Assembly (NCBI RefSeq): GCF_019801965.1
Contig: NZ_JAHVIA010000008.1
Span: 124,001-188,000, forward strand
Source of the DNA: Salipiger bermudensis
Lineage (GTDB): Bacteria > Pseudomonadota > Alphaproteobacteria > Rhodobacterales > Rhodobacteraceae
Length of the DNA: 64,000 nt
Direction: 5' to 3'
The notes beneath the pieces are model-generated. The model was not told where the DNA came from. It was given only the letters and a program-made list of their open reading frames with translations, and ran no database searches. Every line of letters begins with the position of its first letter. Positions within the stretch are counted from its first letter, which is position 1. Positions 46,875-56,229 of the stretch are shown here, in pieces. The translations under genes were made by a program, and so were the position numbers.

Positions 46875-47882
46875 TCAGTGATGAAGGCGACCCATTGCTG
46901 CGGCCACATCCGCCATACGGGCGGAAAAGCCCCACTCGTTGTCATACCACGCGAGCACACGCACGGTGCGCTTGCCGACGACCTTGGTCTGCTCGGGTGC
47001 AAAGATCGAGCTGGCCGTCGTGTGGTTGAAATCAATCGAGACCTTCGGCTCCGGGTCATAGGACAGGACCATTCCCATCCGACCGGAGGCTGCTTCACGC
47101 ACGATCTCGTTCACATCCTCGACGGTCACGTCCTTGGACGCCTGGAAAGTCAGGTCCACGGCCGAGACGTTAGGAGTTGGCACACGAATGGCCGATCCGT
47201 CAAGCTTTCCCTTCAAATTTGGCAATACTTCTCCGAGTGCCTTCGCGGCACCGGTGGAGGTCGGGATCATTGCCATGGCCGCGGCGCGGGCGCGGTAGAG
47301 ATCGTTGTGGCGGCGATCCAGCGTCGGCTGGTCGCCGGTATAGCTGTGGATCGTGGTCATCACGCCGCTCTCGATGCCGATCGCCTCGTCGAGCACCTTG
47401 GCCAGCGGCGCGAGGCCGTTGGTGGTGCAGGAGCCGTTCGAGATCATCACGTCGCCCTGCACGAGCTCGCGGTGGTTGACGCCGTAGACGATGGTCTTCT
47501 GCACGTTCTTGGCCGGGGCCGAGATCAGCACCGACTTGGCGCCCTGGTGGATGTGCTGCACCGCCTTGTTGCCGTCGTTGAACTTGCCGGTGCACTCGAG
47601 CACCACGTCGCAGCCGGTCCAGTCGAGCTCGCCCATCTCGTAGGTCGACATGACGTCGATCGGGCCGCGGCCGAGATCCAGCGCGTTGCCGTTGACCACC
47701 TTCACGTCGCCGCCGAAGCGCCCGTGCACGCTGTCGTAGCGCAGCAGGTGGGCCGAGGTCTCGATCGGGCCGGTGGCGTTGATCTTCACCACCTGCACAT
47801 CGTTGCGGGCGCTTTCGGCGATATGGGCCAGCGTGCAGCGGCCGATGCGGCCGAAGCCGTTGATCCCGACAGTGACGGTCAT
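46875..47882 (-). CDS. gap: type I glyceraldehyde-3-phosphate dehydrogenase
   Basis: Glycolytic/gluconeogenic enzyme, 335 residues. Catalytic Cys152 (SNGSCTTN) and His179 (TTIHSYTGDQ) are present. Two deviations: the usual CTTNC has Gly156 instead of the second Cys, and the Asp that holds the NAD ribose (IND) is Ala36 (KINATGP). ETSAHLLRYDSVHGRF resembles the NADP-tolerant chloroplast/cyanobacterial branch, so dual or NADP use is possible. ATG 47882. Its promoter region carries a GTTAGCG operator-like site. Confidence 0.95.
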   Translation of the reverse strand: MTVTVGINGFGRIGRCTLAHIAESARNDVQVVKINATGPIETSAHLLRYDSVHGRFGGDVKVVNGNALDLGRGPIDVMSTYEMGELDWTGCDVVLECTGKFNDGNKAVQHIHQGAKSVLISAPAKNVQKTIVYGVNHRELVQGDVMISNGSCTTNGLAPLAKVLDEAIGIESGVMTTIHSYTGDQPTLDRRHNDLYRARAAAMAMIPTSTGAAKALGEVLPNLKGKLDGSAIRVPTPNVSAVDLTFQASKDVTVEDVNEIVREAASGRMGMVLSYDPEPKVSIDFNHTTASSIFAPEQTKVVGKRTVRVLAWYDNEWGFSARMADVAAAMGRLHH

Positions 47883-47926
47883 GGGGAGATGTCCTCTTGG
47901 CTGTGGCAGCGAATTTTCCGAAAGTG

Positions 47927-48011
47927 TGTATACGGACGTACACCGAAATCTCAACGTGAAAAGTTGAGAAAAGACAGTATGTTAGCGATAAACATGTGGG
48001 TTGCGCTAACA
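47927..48011 (-). promoter_or_regulatory. gap promoter with LacI-type operator-like sites
   Basis: Minus strand -35 TTGAGA (47954-47949), 16-base spacer, -10 TATACA (47932-47927). Upstream lie TGTTAGCGATAAACA (47980-47994) and GCGCTAACA (48003-48011); TGTTAGCG and CGCTAACA form a perfect 8-bp inverted pair 16 bases apart. Similar motifs precede tkt and eno. Confidence 0.55.
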
Positions 48012-48151
48012 TTTGCGAGCCATTTCAAACGGGCCTCCGGCCGGTTGCGGTAACGGCGTGCGCGGGCCGCTTCGGCCGGTTCATCGCGGACGGTGCTTGA
48101 ACCGGGCAGGGCGTCGGCTAGGTTGTGCGAGACGCAGGAACGGAGACAGAC

Positions 48152-49120
48152 ATGAGCGGGCTTCTGGCGCTACTCGATGACGTGGCGGGCATCGCCAAGA
48201 TCGCGGCGGCTTCCGTCGACGACATTTCGGCCCACGCCGCCAAGGCCGGCTCCAAGGCGGTGGGCGTTGTGATCGACGATGCCGCGGTGACGCCGAAATA
48301 CGTGCACGGCTTCGAGGCCTCGCGCGAGTTGCCGATCATCTGGAGGATCGCCCGCGGCTCGATCTTCAACAAGCTGATCATCCTGCTGCCCGCGGCATTG
48401 CTGATGGCGGCGTTCGCGCCGTGGCTGGTACCGTATCTCCTGGTGCTGGGCGGGTCCTACCTGTGCTTCGAGGGGGCCGAGAAGGTGGTTCATGTGGTGA
48501 TGCCGCATGACGAGCATTCCGGCGGGCCGGATGGCAGCCACGATGTCGGCGACCCGGCGCATCTCGAAGAGACCAAGGTGAAGGGCGCGATCAAAACCGA
48601 CTTCATCCTCTCCGCCGAGATCATGACGCTGGCGCTCTCGACCATCGAGGCCCCCGAGGTCTGGATCCAAGCGGTGGTGCTGGCGCTGGTCGCGGTGGGC
48701 ATCACGGCGCTGGTCTATGGCGCGGTGGCGCTGATCGTGAAGATGGACGACGTCGGTCTGTGGCTGACGCAGGTGGGCAAGCTCTCGGTCACCCGCGCGG
48801 TGGGGCGCGGCATCGTCAAGGGCATGCCCTACGTAATGAAGCTGCTCTCCATCGTCGGTACCGCGGCGATGCTCTGGGTCGGCGGCTCGATCATCATCCA
48901 CTCGCTGGCGCAGATCGGCTGGCACGCGCCCGAGGAGTTCATCCACCATTACGCGGTGATCGCCGAGCAGGCGGTAAGCGAGCAGTGGCAGGGGGCGGTG
49001 CTGTGGCTGGCAACGGCTGCGATGGACTTTGTCGTAGGACTGGCCTGGGGGCTGGTGCTGGTGCCGGTCGTCACCAAGCTGGTGATGCCGCTCTTCGGGG
49101 GCGCAAAAGAGGCGCATTGA
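48152..49120 (+). CDS. DUF808 (YedI-like) inner-membrane protein
   Basis: Integral-membrane protein of 322 residues with several helices and the family's start MSGLLALLDDVAGIAKIAA, then DDISAHAAKAGSKAVGVVID and KVKGAIKTDFILSAEIMTLA. Function is unknown. ATG 48152 has GGAGAC upstream and removes a nine-residue extension. It is divergent from gap across 269 bases and converges on tkt across repeat family 2. Confidence 0.85.
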   Translation: MSGLLALLDDVAGIAKIAAASVDDISAHAAKAGSKAVGVVIDDAAVTPKYVHGFEASRELPIIWRIARGSIFNKLIILLPAALLMAAFAPWLVPYLLVLGGSYLCFEGAEKVVHVVMPHDEHSGGPDGSHDVGDPAHLEETKVKGAIKTDFILSAEIMTLALSTIEAPEVWIQAVVLALVAVGITALVYGAVALIVKMDDVGLWLTQVGKLSVTRAVGRGIVKGMPYVMKLLSIVGTAAMLWVGGSIIIHSLAQIGWHAPEEFIHHYAVIAEQAVSEQWQGAVLWLATAAMDFVVGLAWGLVLVPVVTKLVMPLFGGAKEAH

Positions 49121-49143
49121 GGAGGATCCCAGCGGGTTACTGA

Positions 49144-49395
49144 CGCGGAATCAAGGCCGTAGACCGCCTCTCACACATCGCGTTTTTGCGTTGTGTCGCC
49201 GGCAGGCGTTTGCAAGCAAACGCCCGGAGGCGCGCAATCGGTAATGCCAGAGGCAAGCCTTCGGCATGACCCGCCCCGGGCTGACGATCTGGTGACGCCC
49301 GCGCGTCGTGTCGAGGTCTTTCGGACTTGGCTGGGATGAATCGAGAGGATCAAGAGTCGTTTCGCCACCCCGCGGGCAGGCGATGACGCGGCGGC
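49144..49395 (+). repeat. dispersed palindromic repeat, family 2 copy 2
   Basis: Shares the ordered blocks of 13141-13304 but is about 90 bases longer. The extra part holds new hairpins: ACACATCGC/GCGTTGTGT (49173-49196), a perfect GGCGTTTGC/GCAAACGCC (49205-49224), and ATGCC...GGCAT. Like copy 1 it lies between converging genes, beside the terminator of the minus-strand gene (tkt). Confidence 0.8.
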
Positions 49396-49426
49396 GCCTT
49401 TTGCTCGTGAGAGAGGGACGAAGACG

Positions 49427-49454
49427 AAAAAAAACGCGCCGCAGATGCGGCGCG
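49427..49454 (-). terminator. Rho-independent terminator after tkt
   Basis: Perfect 8-bp GC stem (49447-49454 with 49435-49442), then eight T on the minus strand (A-run 49427-49434), 30 bases past the tkt stop. Confidence 0.9.
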
Positions 49455-49483
49455 CTTTCCTGTTTCATGAGAGAGCGCAGGGC

Positions 49484-51502
49484 TCAGAGCAGCGACTTGG
49501 CTTTCGCGGCCACGCCCTCGGCGGTGATGCCGAACTGCTCGTAGAGGGTTTCGGCCGGGGCCGACGCGCCGAAGCCGTCCATGCCCACGAAGCCCGCCTT
49601 GGCCTCGCGGCCGCGCTCGCCCAGCAGCCACTTGTCCCAGCCGAAGCGGGTCGCGGCTTCCACGGCCACGCGCACCGGTCCACCCGGCAGCACGCGCTTG
49701 CGGTAGGCCTCGTCCTGCGCCTCGAAGAGCTCGAAGCAGGGCATGGAGACCACGCGCGTGCCGATACCCTCGGCCTGCAGCAGATCGCGCGCCTCGAGCG
49801 CGATGGCGACCTCGGAGCCGGTGGCCATCAGGATGACCTGGCGCTTGCCCTCGGCATCGGCGAGCACGTAGGCGCCCTTTTCGACGAGGTTGTTGGTCTT
49901 GTGCTGGTGGCGCACAGTCGGCACGTTCTGACGCGTCAGCGAGAGCACCGAGGGGGTGCTCTTCTGGGTCAGCGCGATCTCCCAGGCCTCGGCGGTCTCG
50001 ACCACGTCGGCGGGGCGGAACACCAGGGTGTTCGGCGTCGCGCGCGAGATCGCCAGGTGCTCGATCGGCTGGTGGGTCGGGCCGTCTTCGCCAAGGCCGA
50101 TGCTGTCATGGGTCATGACGAAGACCGTCGGCGTCTGCTGCAGCGCGGCCAGGCGCATCGCCGGGCGGGCATAGTCGGTGAAGGCCATGAATGTGCCGCC
50201 ATAGGGGCGGATGCCGCCATGCAGGCCCATGCCGTTCATCGCCGAGGCCATGCCGTGCTCGCGGATGCCCCAGTAGACGTAGCGGCCACCGCGGCTGTCG
50301 GTGTCGAACACGCCCATGTCGCCGGTCTTGGTGTTGTTCGAGCCGGTGAGGTCGGCGGAGCCGCCCACGGTCTCGGGCATCACCGGGTTGATCACCTCGA
50401 GCACCATCTCCGAGGCCTTGCGGGTCGCGACCTTGGGGCCGTTCTCGGAGCTCTGCTTCTTCAGCGCGCGGACGACGGAGGAGAGCTTCTTGGGCGCCTC
50501 GCCGGCCATGGTGCGGGCGAACTCGGCCTGCTTGCGGTCGGACATGGCGGCGATGCGGCCGTCCCAGGCCTCGCGCTCGGCGGCACCGCGGCTGCCGATC
50601 TCTTCCCACCAGCTCTTGATCTCGGCCGGGACCTCGAACGGGCCGGTGGTCCAGCCCCAGCCCGCCTTGGCGTCGGCGTTCTGCTCGGCATTGGTCAGCG
50701 CGCCGTGGCCCTTGGAGGTGTCCTGCGCGGCGTGACCCAGCGCGATGTGGGTCTTGCAGGCGATCATCGACGGCTTGTCGGTGACCTTCTTGGCGGCGGT
50801 GATGGCGGCGTCGATGGCCTCGGGATCGTGGCCGTCGATCTCCTGCACGTGCCAGCCCGACGCCTTGAAGCGCGCCACCTGGTCGGTGCGGTCCGACAGC
50901 GAGACCTTGCCGTCGATGGTGATGTCGTTGTTGTCCCACATCACGATCAGGCGGCCGAGCTCGTAGCGGCCGGCGAGGCCGAGGGCCTCCTGGCTCACGC
51001 CTTCCATCAGGCAGCCGTCACCGGCGATGACATAGGTGTGGTGGTTGATCGCGGCCTTGCCGAAGCGGGCGCGCAGGATCTCTTCCGCCATGGCGAAGCC
51101 GACCGAATGCGCGATGCCCTGGCCGAGCGGGCCGGTGGTCATCTCGATGGCGTCGGCGTGGAAGTTCTCCGGGTGGCCCGCAGTGCGCGAGCCCCACTGG
51201 CGGAAGTTCTTCACCTGATCGAGGGTGATCTGCTCGTCGCCGCTGAGATAGAGCAGCGCATAGAGCAGCATCGAGCCGTGGCCTGCCGACAGGATGAAGC
51301 GGTCGCGATCCGGCCAGGTCGGGTTCTTCGCGTCGAATTTCAGGTGCTTCGACCACAGCACGGTCGCCACGTCGGCCATGCCGATGGGCATGCCGGAATG
51401 GCCCGAATTGGCCGCGGCGACCGCGTCGAGCGTCAGTGCGCGGATGGCAGTGGCACGCATCCAGTGATCCGGATGTGCATCTCGAAGGGCATTGATATCC
51501 AC
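49484..51502 (-). CDS. tkt: transketolase
   Basis: TPP enzyme of the pentose phosphate and Calvin-type carbon shuffling, 672 residues. The TPP motif [18 protein letters not shown] ending in NN ([10 protein letters not shown]) and the conserved [14 protein letters not shown] and [14 protein letters not shown] segments are present. The start is GTG 51502 with GAGGAG about seven bases upstream. In rhizobia tkt lies beside a coiled-coil gene, zapA and gap; here they are also neighbours, with tkt divergent from the coiled-coil gene. Confidence 0.96.
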   Translation of the reverse strand: MDINALRDAHPDHWMRATAIRALTLDAVAAANSGHSGMPIGMADVATVLWSKHLKFDAKNPTWPDRDRFILSAGHGSMLLYALLYLSGDEQITLDQVKNFRQWGSRTAGHPENFHADAIEMTTGPLGQGIAHSVGFAMAEEILRARFGKAAINHHTYVIAGDGCLMEGVSQEALGLAGRYELGRLIVMWDNNDITIDGKVSLSDRTDQVARFKASGWHVQEIDGHDPEAIDAAITAAKKVTDKPSMIACKTHIALGHAAQDTSKGHGALTNAEQNADAKAGWGWTTGPFEVPAEIKSWWEEIGSRGAAEREAWDGRIAAMSDRKQAEFARTMAGEAPKKLSSVVRALKKQSSENGPKVATRKASEMVLEVINPVMPETVGGSADLTGSNNTKTGDMGVFDTDSRGGRYVYWGIREHGMASAMNGMGLHGGIRPYGGTFMAFTDYARPAMRLAALQQTPTVFVMTHDSIGLGEDGPTHQPIEHLAISRATPNTLVFRPADVVETAEAWEIALTQKSTPSVLSLTRQNVPTVRHQHKTNNLVEKGAYVLADAEGKRQVILMATGSEVAIALEARDLLQAEGIGTRVVSMPCFELFEAQDEAYRKRVLPGGPVRVAVEAATRFGWDKWLLGERGREAKAGFVGMDGFGASAPAETLYEQFGITAEGVAAKAKSLL

Positions 51503-51536
51503 GGGAACTCCTCTCTATCCCAGAGCCGTTTCGGGG

Positions 51537-51579
51537 CTAATAGCAGCGTTGGGCCGAAGATCAAGCGTTAGCGCCGTCA
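51537..51579 (-). promoter_or_regulatory. tkt promoter with LacI-type operator-like site
   Basis: Minus strand -35 TTGATC (51564-51559), 16-base spacer, -10 TATTAG (51542-51537). CGTTAGCGCCGTCA (51566-51579) abuts the -35 box and matches about 10 of 14 positions of TGTTAGCGCTAACA. Confidence 0.5.
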
Positions 51580-51733
51580 AGGCGGCGCCGGTGGGTGAAT
51601 TCCCGCCCGTAACCACTTGGGACATATGGGGCGCAATTTCCCCCGGCGCTTGATAAACTGTTCCGAAACGGGGCGGGTTCGATTCGCAACGATCGACGCG
51701 ACAGGCCTCGAAGGCAGATCGAGAGAGGGCAAG

Positions 51734-52276
51734 ATGAGCCAGATTGACGAGTTGCAGTCACGGATGACGCGGGCGCTCGACCGCATCTCAAAGGGCGTCG
51801 AGGCGCTCGAGGCGCCGCAGCCGGCGCTCGAGCCGGTGGATGACGGCTCCGCCGAGGAGATCGCGCGGCTGAACGCGGCGCTCGAGGATGAGAAGATGGC
51901 CAACGCCCAGCTCGAGGCGCGGGTCAGGTCGCTGCACGACCAGCTCGAGGCGCAGCCCGAGGCCCCAGAGCCTGCCGAGCCCGACGCCGCGCTGCAGGAG
52001 CAGATCGCGGCGCAGCGCGAGGGCATGCAGGCGCTCGACGGCGAGCTCCAGCGCCTGCGCCAGGCCAATGACGCGCTGCTCAAGAGCTGCACCGAGATGC
52101 GCGAGGCGCTGGCCGAGAACCTCGGCGAGCCGCATCTGATCAACCAGGCGATGCTGGCCGAGCTCGAGGCGCTACGCGCTGCCCGCGCCGCCGAGGCGGC
52201 CGAGGCCCGCGCGGTGCTCGGCGCACTGGAGCCGATGCTGGCGCAGGCCGCCGGCGAAGAGGAGGCGGCGCAATGA
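51734..52276 (+). CDS. coiled-coil protein upstream of zapA
   Basis: A 180-residue acidic, Ala/Glu/Gln/Leu-rich protein that is almost entirely predicted coiled coil. No membrane segment or known catalytic motif is seen. It starts MSQIDELQSRMTRALDRISK and overlaps zapA by ATGA. In other alphaproteobacteria a DUF4164-type coiled-coil gene occupies this spot. A ZapB-like partner role for ZapA is inferred from position and shape. Confidence 0.75.
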   Translation: MSQIDELQSRMTRALDRISKGVEALEAPQPALEPVDDGSAEEIARLNAALEDEKMANAQLEARVRSLHDQLEAQPEAPEPAEPDAALQEQIAAQREGMQALDGELQRLRQANDALLKSCTEMREALAENLGEPHLINQAMLAELEALRAARAAEAAEARAVLGALEPMLAQAAGEEEAAQ

Positions 52277-52677
52277 GCCAGCAGATCGAAGTTCAGATCA
52301 ACATCGGCGGCCGGACCTTCGACGTCGCCTGCCAGCAGGGCGAGGAGCAATACCTGCTCACCGCCGCGCGCATGCTCGACACCGAGGCCTCGGTGCTGGT
52401 CGACCAGATCGGCCGGATGCCCGAGGCGCGGATGCTGCTGATGTCGGGGCTGATGCTGGCCGACAAGACCGCCGGTCTCGAGGACCGTCTGCGCGAGGCC
52501 GAGGACAAGCTGGGCGAGATGGCCGAGGAACTGCGCGAGCTCCGCGAGCGGCCCTTGCCGGCGCCGGAGAAGGTCGAGGTCCCGGTGATCCCGGCGAGCG
52601 TGTCGGACACCCTGGCCGAGCTTGCCGCGCGCGCCGAGGCGGTGGCCGAGGAGATCGAGGCCAAGGCAGCGGGCTGA
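52273..52677 (+). CDS. zapA: cell division protein ZapA
   Basis: FtsZ-ring stabiliser, 134 residues. The N-terminal ZapA pattern IEVQINIGGRTFDVACQQGE, then EQYLLTAARMLD, is followed by a long helix (coiled coil to about 95) and an acidic Ala-rich tail that is longer than in E. coli ZapA. ATG 52273 overlaps the coiled-coil gene. A terminator follows at once; no 6S RNA was found directly downstream. Confidence 0.92.
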   Translation: MSQQIEVQINIGGRTFDVACQQGEEQYLLTAARMLDTEASVLVDQIGRMPEARMLLMSGLMLADKTAGLEDRLREAEDKLGEMAEELRELRERPLPAPEKVEVPVIPASVSDTLAELAARAEAVAEEIEAKAAG

Positions 52678-52691
52678 GGGCTCTTTCGGGC

Positions 52692-52734
52692 TTGAGATTG
52701 GGGAGGGGCGGTGACCGGTGGTCGCCGCCTTTTT
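52692..52734 (+). terminator. zapA terminator, left member of an inverted pair
   Basis: GGCGGTGACC-GGT-GGTCGCCGCC hairpin (52707-52729, one G-U pair) followed by TTTTT. The 40-odd bases from GAGATTGGGGAGG onward are nearly identical to the inverted sequence at 54651-54690. Confidence 0.9.
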
Positions 52735-53044
52735 CGTGGGTCGCATTTTTGAAGGCTTGGCTTTGAGAGCGCGCTCGGGTCTATAGCGCGAGCGCACAGT
52801 TCCGTGCTAGTTCGATAAATAAATGACCGTTTTGCGAAAGTTCCGACCCTTTCAAGGTCGATGGAAGCCGTTTCGGACAATGTGCCCTATCGGCCCAAAG
52901 CGGCCGCTCATGAAGCTCTCGGCCGATGGCCGCTTTCATCCGCCAAGATGATATGTCAGTTCGCATATCCTTGGGAAGCCTTAAACGCTGGTAGCACCTC
53001 CGAAAGGTGCATCCTATGCTTGTAAGTACACCCACATGAAAAAT
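52735..53044. other. spacer left of the KAP gene
   Basis: Transitional composition, A+T-rich toward the right. Contains AAAGCGGCC...GGCCGCTTT (about 52897-52937), GCGCTCG...CGAGCGC (about 52774-52795) and a small hairpin near 52997. No coding frame with family similarity, tRNA or obvious attachment site is seen. Confidence 0.5.
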
Positions 53045-54400
53045 CTAAACCCTAAATATTTCGACCCAATCTTTCTGGATTCCGGGGGCTATTGATTTCC
53101 TATCCCGCACTCCAAATCGGTCAAACCGCTCCCCAAGGTTCTCAGACCAAGAAGGTAAGCCTTCAACATTTTCTATATCTTCTCTCCCACAACAAAAAAT
53201 GATTGTCGCGAGCCAAGTCGTAACCTCGTGATTGTAGGCGGAATTGTAAGTATCATCGATTCTTTCTATTGTTTTTTCTTTGGGCGCTGCGAGATAATCT
53301 CGGAGTTCCGACGTCTGGGCATCTCCAGAGACAAGTTTCGCGTGAAGCTGAGGGTCTACAACCGAAGTGACAATAAGTGCGCAGAGGATATCTATATATC
53401 CGTCCTTGAAGTTTTTCTTGTGAACCTCATCAGGAACCAAAGCAACCTTGGAAAAGACCTTTCCTATATCTCTAAGTGAGACATCACGGCTATCAACGAC
53501 GCACTTTAGCAGGCTTACACAACGGTCTGAAACACGCTGAGGAAGCTCCATGTCGGAAATAAGTTTGGATGCATATTTTGAAAATACACTTACTTCGCCG
53601 CGGCCACCGATCGCACGAGGGAGGGAGAACGATACATTTATGAATTTTCGGAGGTAACTTTCTGCGTCAATGTCTGCGCCGTACCTTGCTTTGACACTGT
53701 TCTCCAATGCTTTACCATTGACACCGAGTATAAAGTGGACTTTTGGCACCGAGAAAAAGTGCTTAATAACTTCCAGAACGGTAAGGGCATAGTCTGGTCG
53801 GCAACGGTCTAACTCGTCTACTACAATAACGATCGGTGCAGCTGATTTCTGGGTTAGTTCTGACAGCAAGTTTCGAAAATCATGCATCGCATCTTTTCGG
53901 ACTCTTTCAACCTCCCATAGGTCTTGAACCGCATTTTTGGCTTCGCCGCTCGCTGCGTCCGCGATCACATCTCCCATTTCATCTAAATACTGTTTCGCAC
54001 CAAACGTCGCCACCGAAAGAGCAATACCCAATGCTGGCTTTGCAAGTTTTGTCGCAACGGTCTTCCATTTTTTTACTGTTTCGGCTTGCTCATCTGGGAG
54101 GCGCGCGCTTACCGCAGTGATGATGGAAACGAGAGGATCGGTGAGATAATCGTTTTCAAATGCATCAAAATATATAGTTGTGGCCGTGCCGTTGTTTTCT
54201 GCAGTATGTGCTGCAACCCACCTTTTGAGAAAGAATGTTTTTCCAGATCCCCACTTGTCATCGAGCGCAAGGACAACCGGATTTTCTATTCGCTCAACAA
54301 GTTCAGACAGCTGGTTTGAAATGGACTTTCGCTCAAGAACATCATCTTCGAACCCAGTTTCATATAAGACGACGTCATCATCCTGCGGAAATAGTTTCAT
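53045..54400 (-). CDS. KAP-family P-loop NTPase (PifA-like), orphan
   Basis: Predicted STAND-like NTPase of the KAP family, named after Kidins220/ARMS and PifA, the plasmid F protein that excludes phage T7. It has 451 residues. Walker A is KWGSGKTFFLKRW (Lys54, Thr55) and Walker B is VIVVDELDRCRP (Asp195, Glu196); SYLRKFINVSFSLP (248-261) is the typical post-sensor block. A weakly hydrophobic stretch (119-138) replaces the usual paired membrane helices. The C-terminal 170 residues match nothing I know and may hold the effector. Base use differs sharply from the neighbours: 24 of 60 bases at 53041-53100 are G or C, against 42 of 60 at 52321-52380 in zapA. ATG 54400 has AGAAGG upstream; a longer GC-rich frame is rejected. 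Probably acquired by transfer; an antiphage role is inferred. Confidence 0.85.
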   Translation of the reverse strand: MKLFPQDDDVVLYETGFEDDVLERKSISNQLSELVERIENPVVLALDDKWGSGKTFFLKRWVAAHTAENNGTATTIYFDAFENDYLTDPLVSIITAVSARLPDEQAETVKKWKTVATKLAKPALGIALSVATFGAKQYLDEMGDVIADAASGEAKNAVQDLWEVERVRKDAMHDFRNLLSELTQKSAAPIVIVVDELDRCRPDYALTVLEVIKHFFSVPKVHFILGVNGKALENSVKARYGADIDAESYLRKFINVSFSLPRAIGGRGEVSVFSKYASKLISDMELPQRVSDRCVSLLKCVVDSRDVSLRDIGKVFSKVALVPDEVHKKNFKDGYIDILCALIVTSVVDPQLHAKLVSGDAQTSELRDYLAAPKEKTIERIDDTYNSAYNHEVTTWLATIIFCCGREDIENVEGLPSWSENLGERFDRFGVRDRKSIAPGIQKDWVEIFRV

Positions 54401-54650
54401 TTGTGGCCTTCTCAAAGCATTGGTTTCATCAAGTAGTGCCGGAGAAGATGAACCTCGTCGACCCATGTCAGACACTTTGCAGCGATGGATGTACTTCGCA
54501 TAGCTGTCTTTGGTGCGGATTGCAGCGAATGCACACTTCCCCGCCCTTCCTGCCAAGACAGGCGACCTGTGCCAAGCCGAGCGCGAACGTCGTGAACGGG
54601 CTGTAAGCTGACATTTTTCTGACGACCGACAAGCTCCAGCCCCGAAAGTT
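54401..54650. other. spacer right of the KAP gene, probable promoter region
   Basis: Lies between the KAP start and the eno terminator. It should hold the KAP promoter, but no convincing -35/-10 pair stands out. A 66-codon minus-strand frame at 54468-54668 runs into the eno terminator and is not believed. Confidence 0.45.
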
Positions 54651-54690
54651 AAAAAGGGCGGCAACCACAGGTCACCGCCCCTCCACAATC
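54651..54690 (-). terminator. eno terminator, right member of an inverted pair
   Basis: Minus-strand GGGCGGTGACC-TGT-GGTTGCCGCCC hairpin (54680-54656, two or three wobble pairs) followed by TTTTT, about 35 bases past the eno stop. It is the inverted near-copy of 52692-52734. Confidence 0.9.
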
Positions 54691-54723
54691 TCTATCAAAC
54701 GCCCCCGCTGGAGCGTCCAGCCC

Positions 54724-56107
<1,384 letters not shown>

Positions 56108-56229
56108 TTTTCTTTCGCGGCGCCTCGGTTTTGCCAAATGCCGCGGCGCAGCTATTGTTTGTGGAGACAGGGAGGCAACAGGCAACGAACGCGGGCGCGA
56201 GAGGAGGCGTGCACCGGCAGGGAGCACGC

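Noticed and set aside
51640-51700. GGTTCGATTCG near 51670 resembling a tRNA T-loop
   Set aside because: No acceptor stem, D-arm or anticodon arm can be folded around it.
52678-52735. Possible 6S RNA downstream of zapA, its place in several alphaproteobacteria
   Set aside because: Only about 57 bases separate the zapA stop from the end of its terminator; no rod-like 6S structure can fit.
52781-53035. 84-codon minus-strand frame left of the KAP gene
   Set aside because: No domain, unusual composition, overlaps a palindrome; probably intergenic.
54468-54668. 66-codon minus-strand frame upstream of the KAP gene
   Set aside because: It crosses the eno terminator hairpin, has no ribosome site and no recognisable domain.
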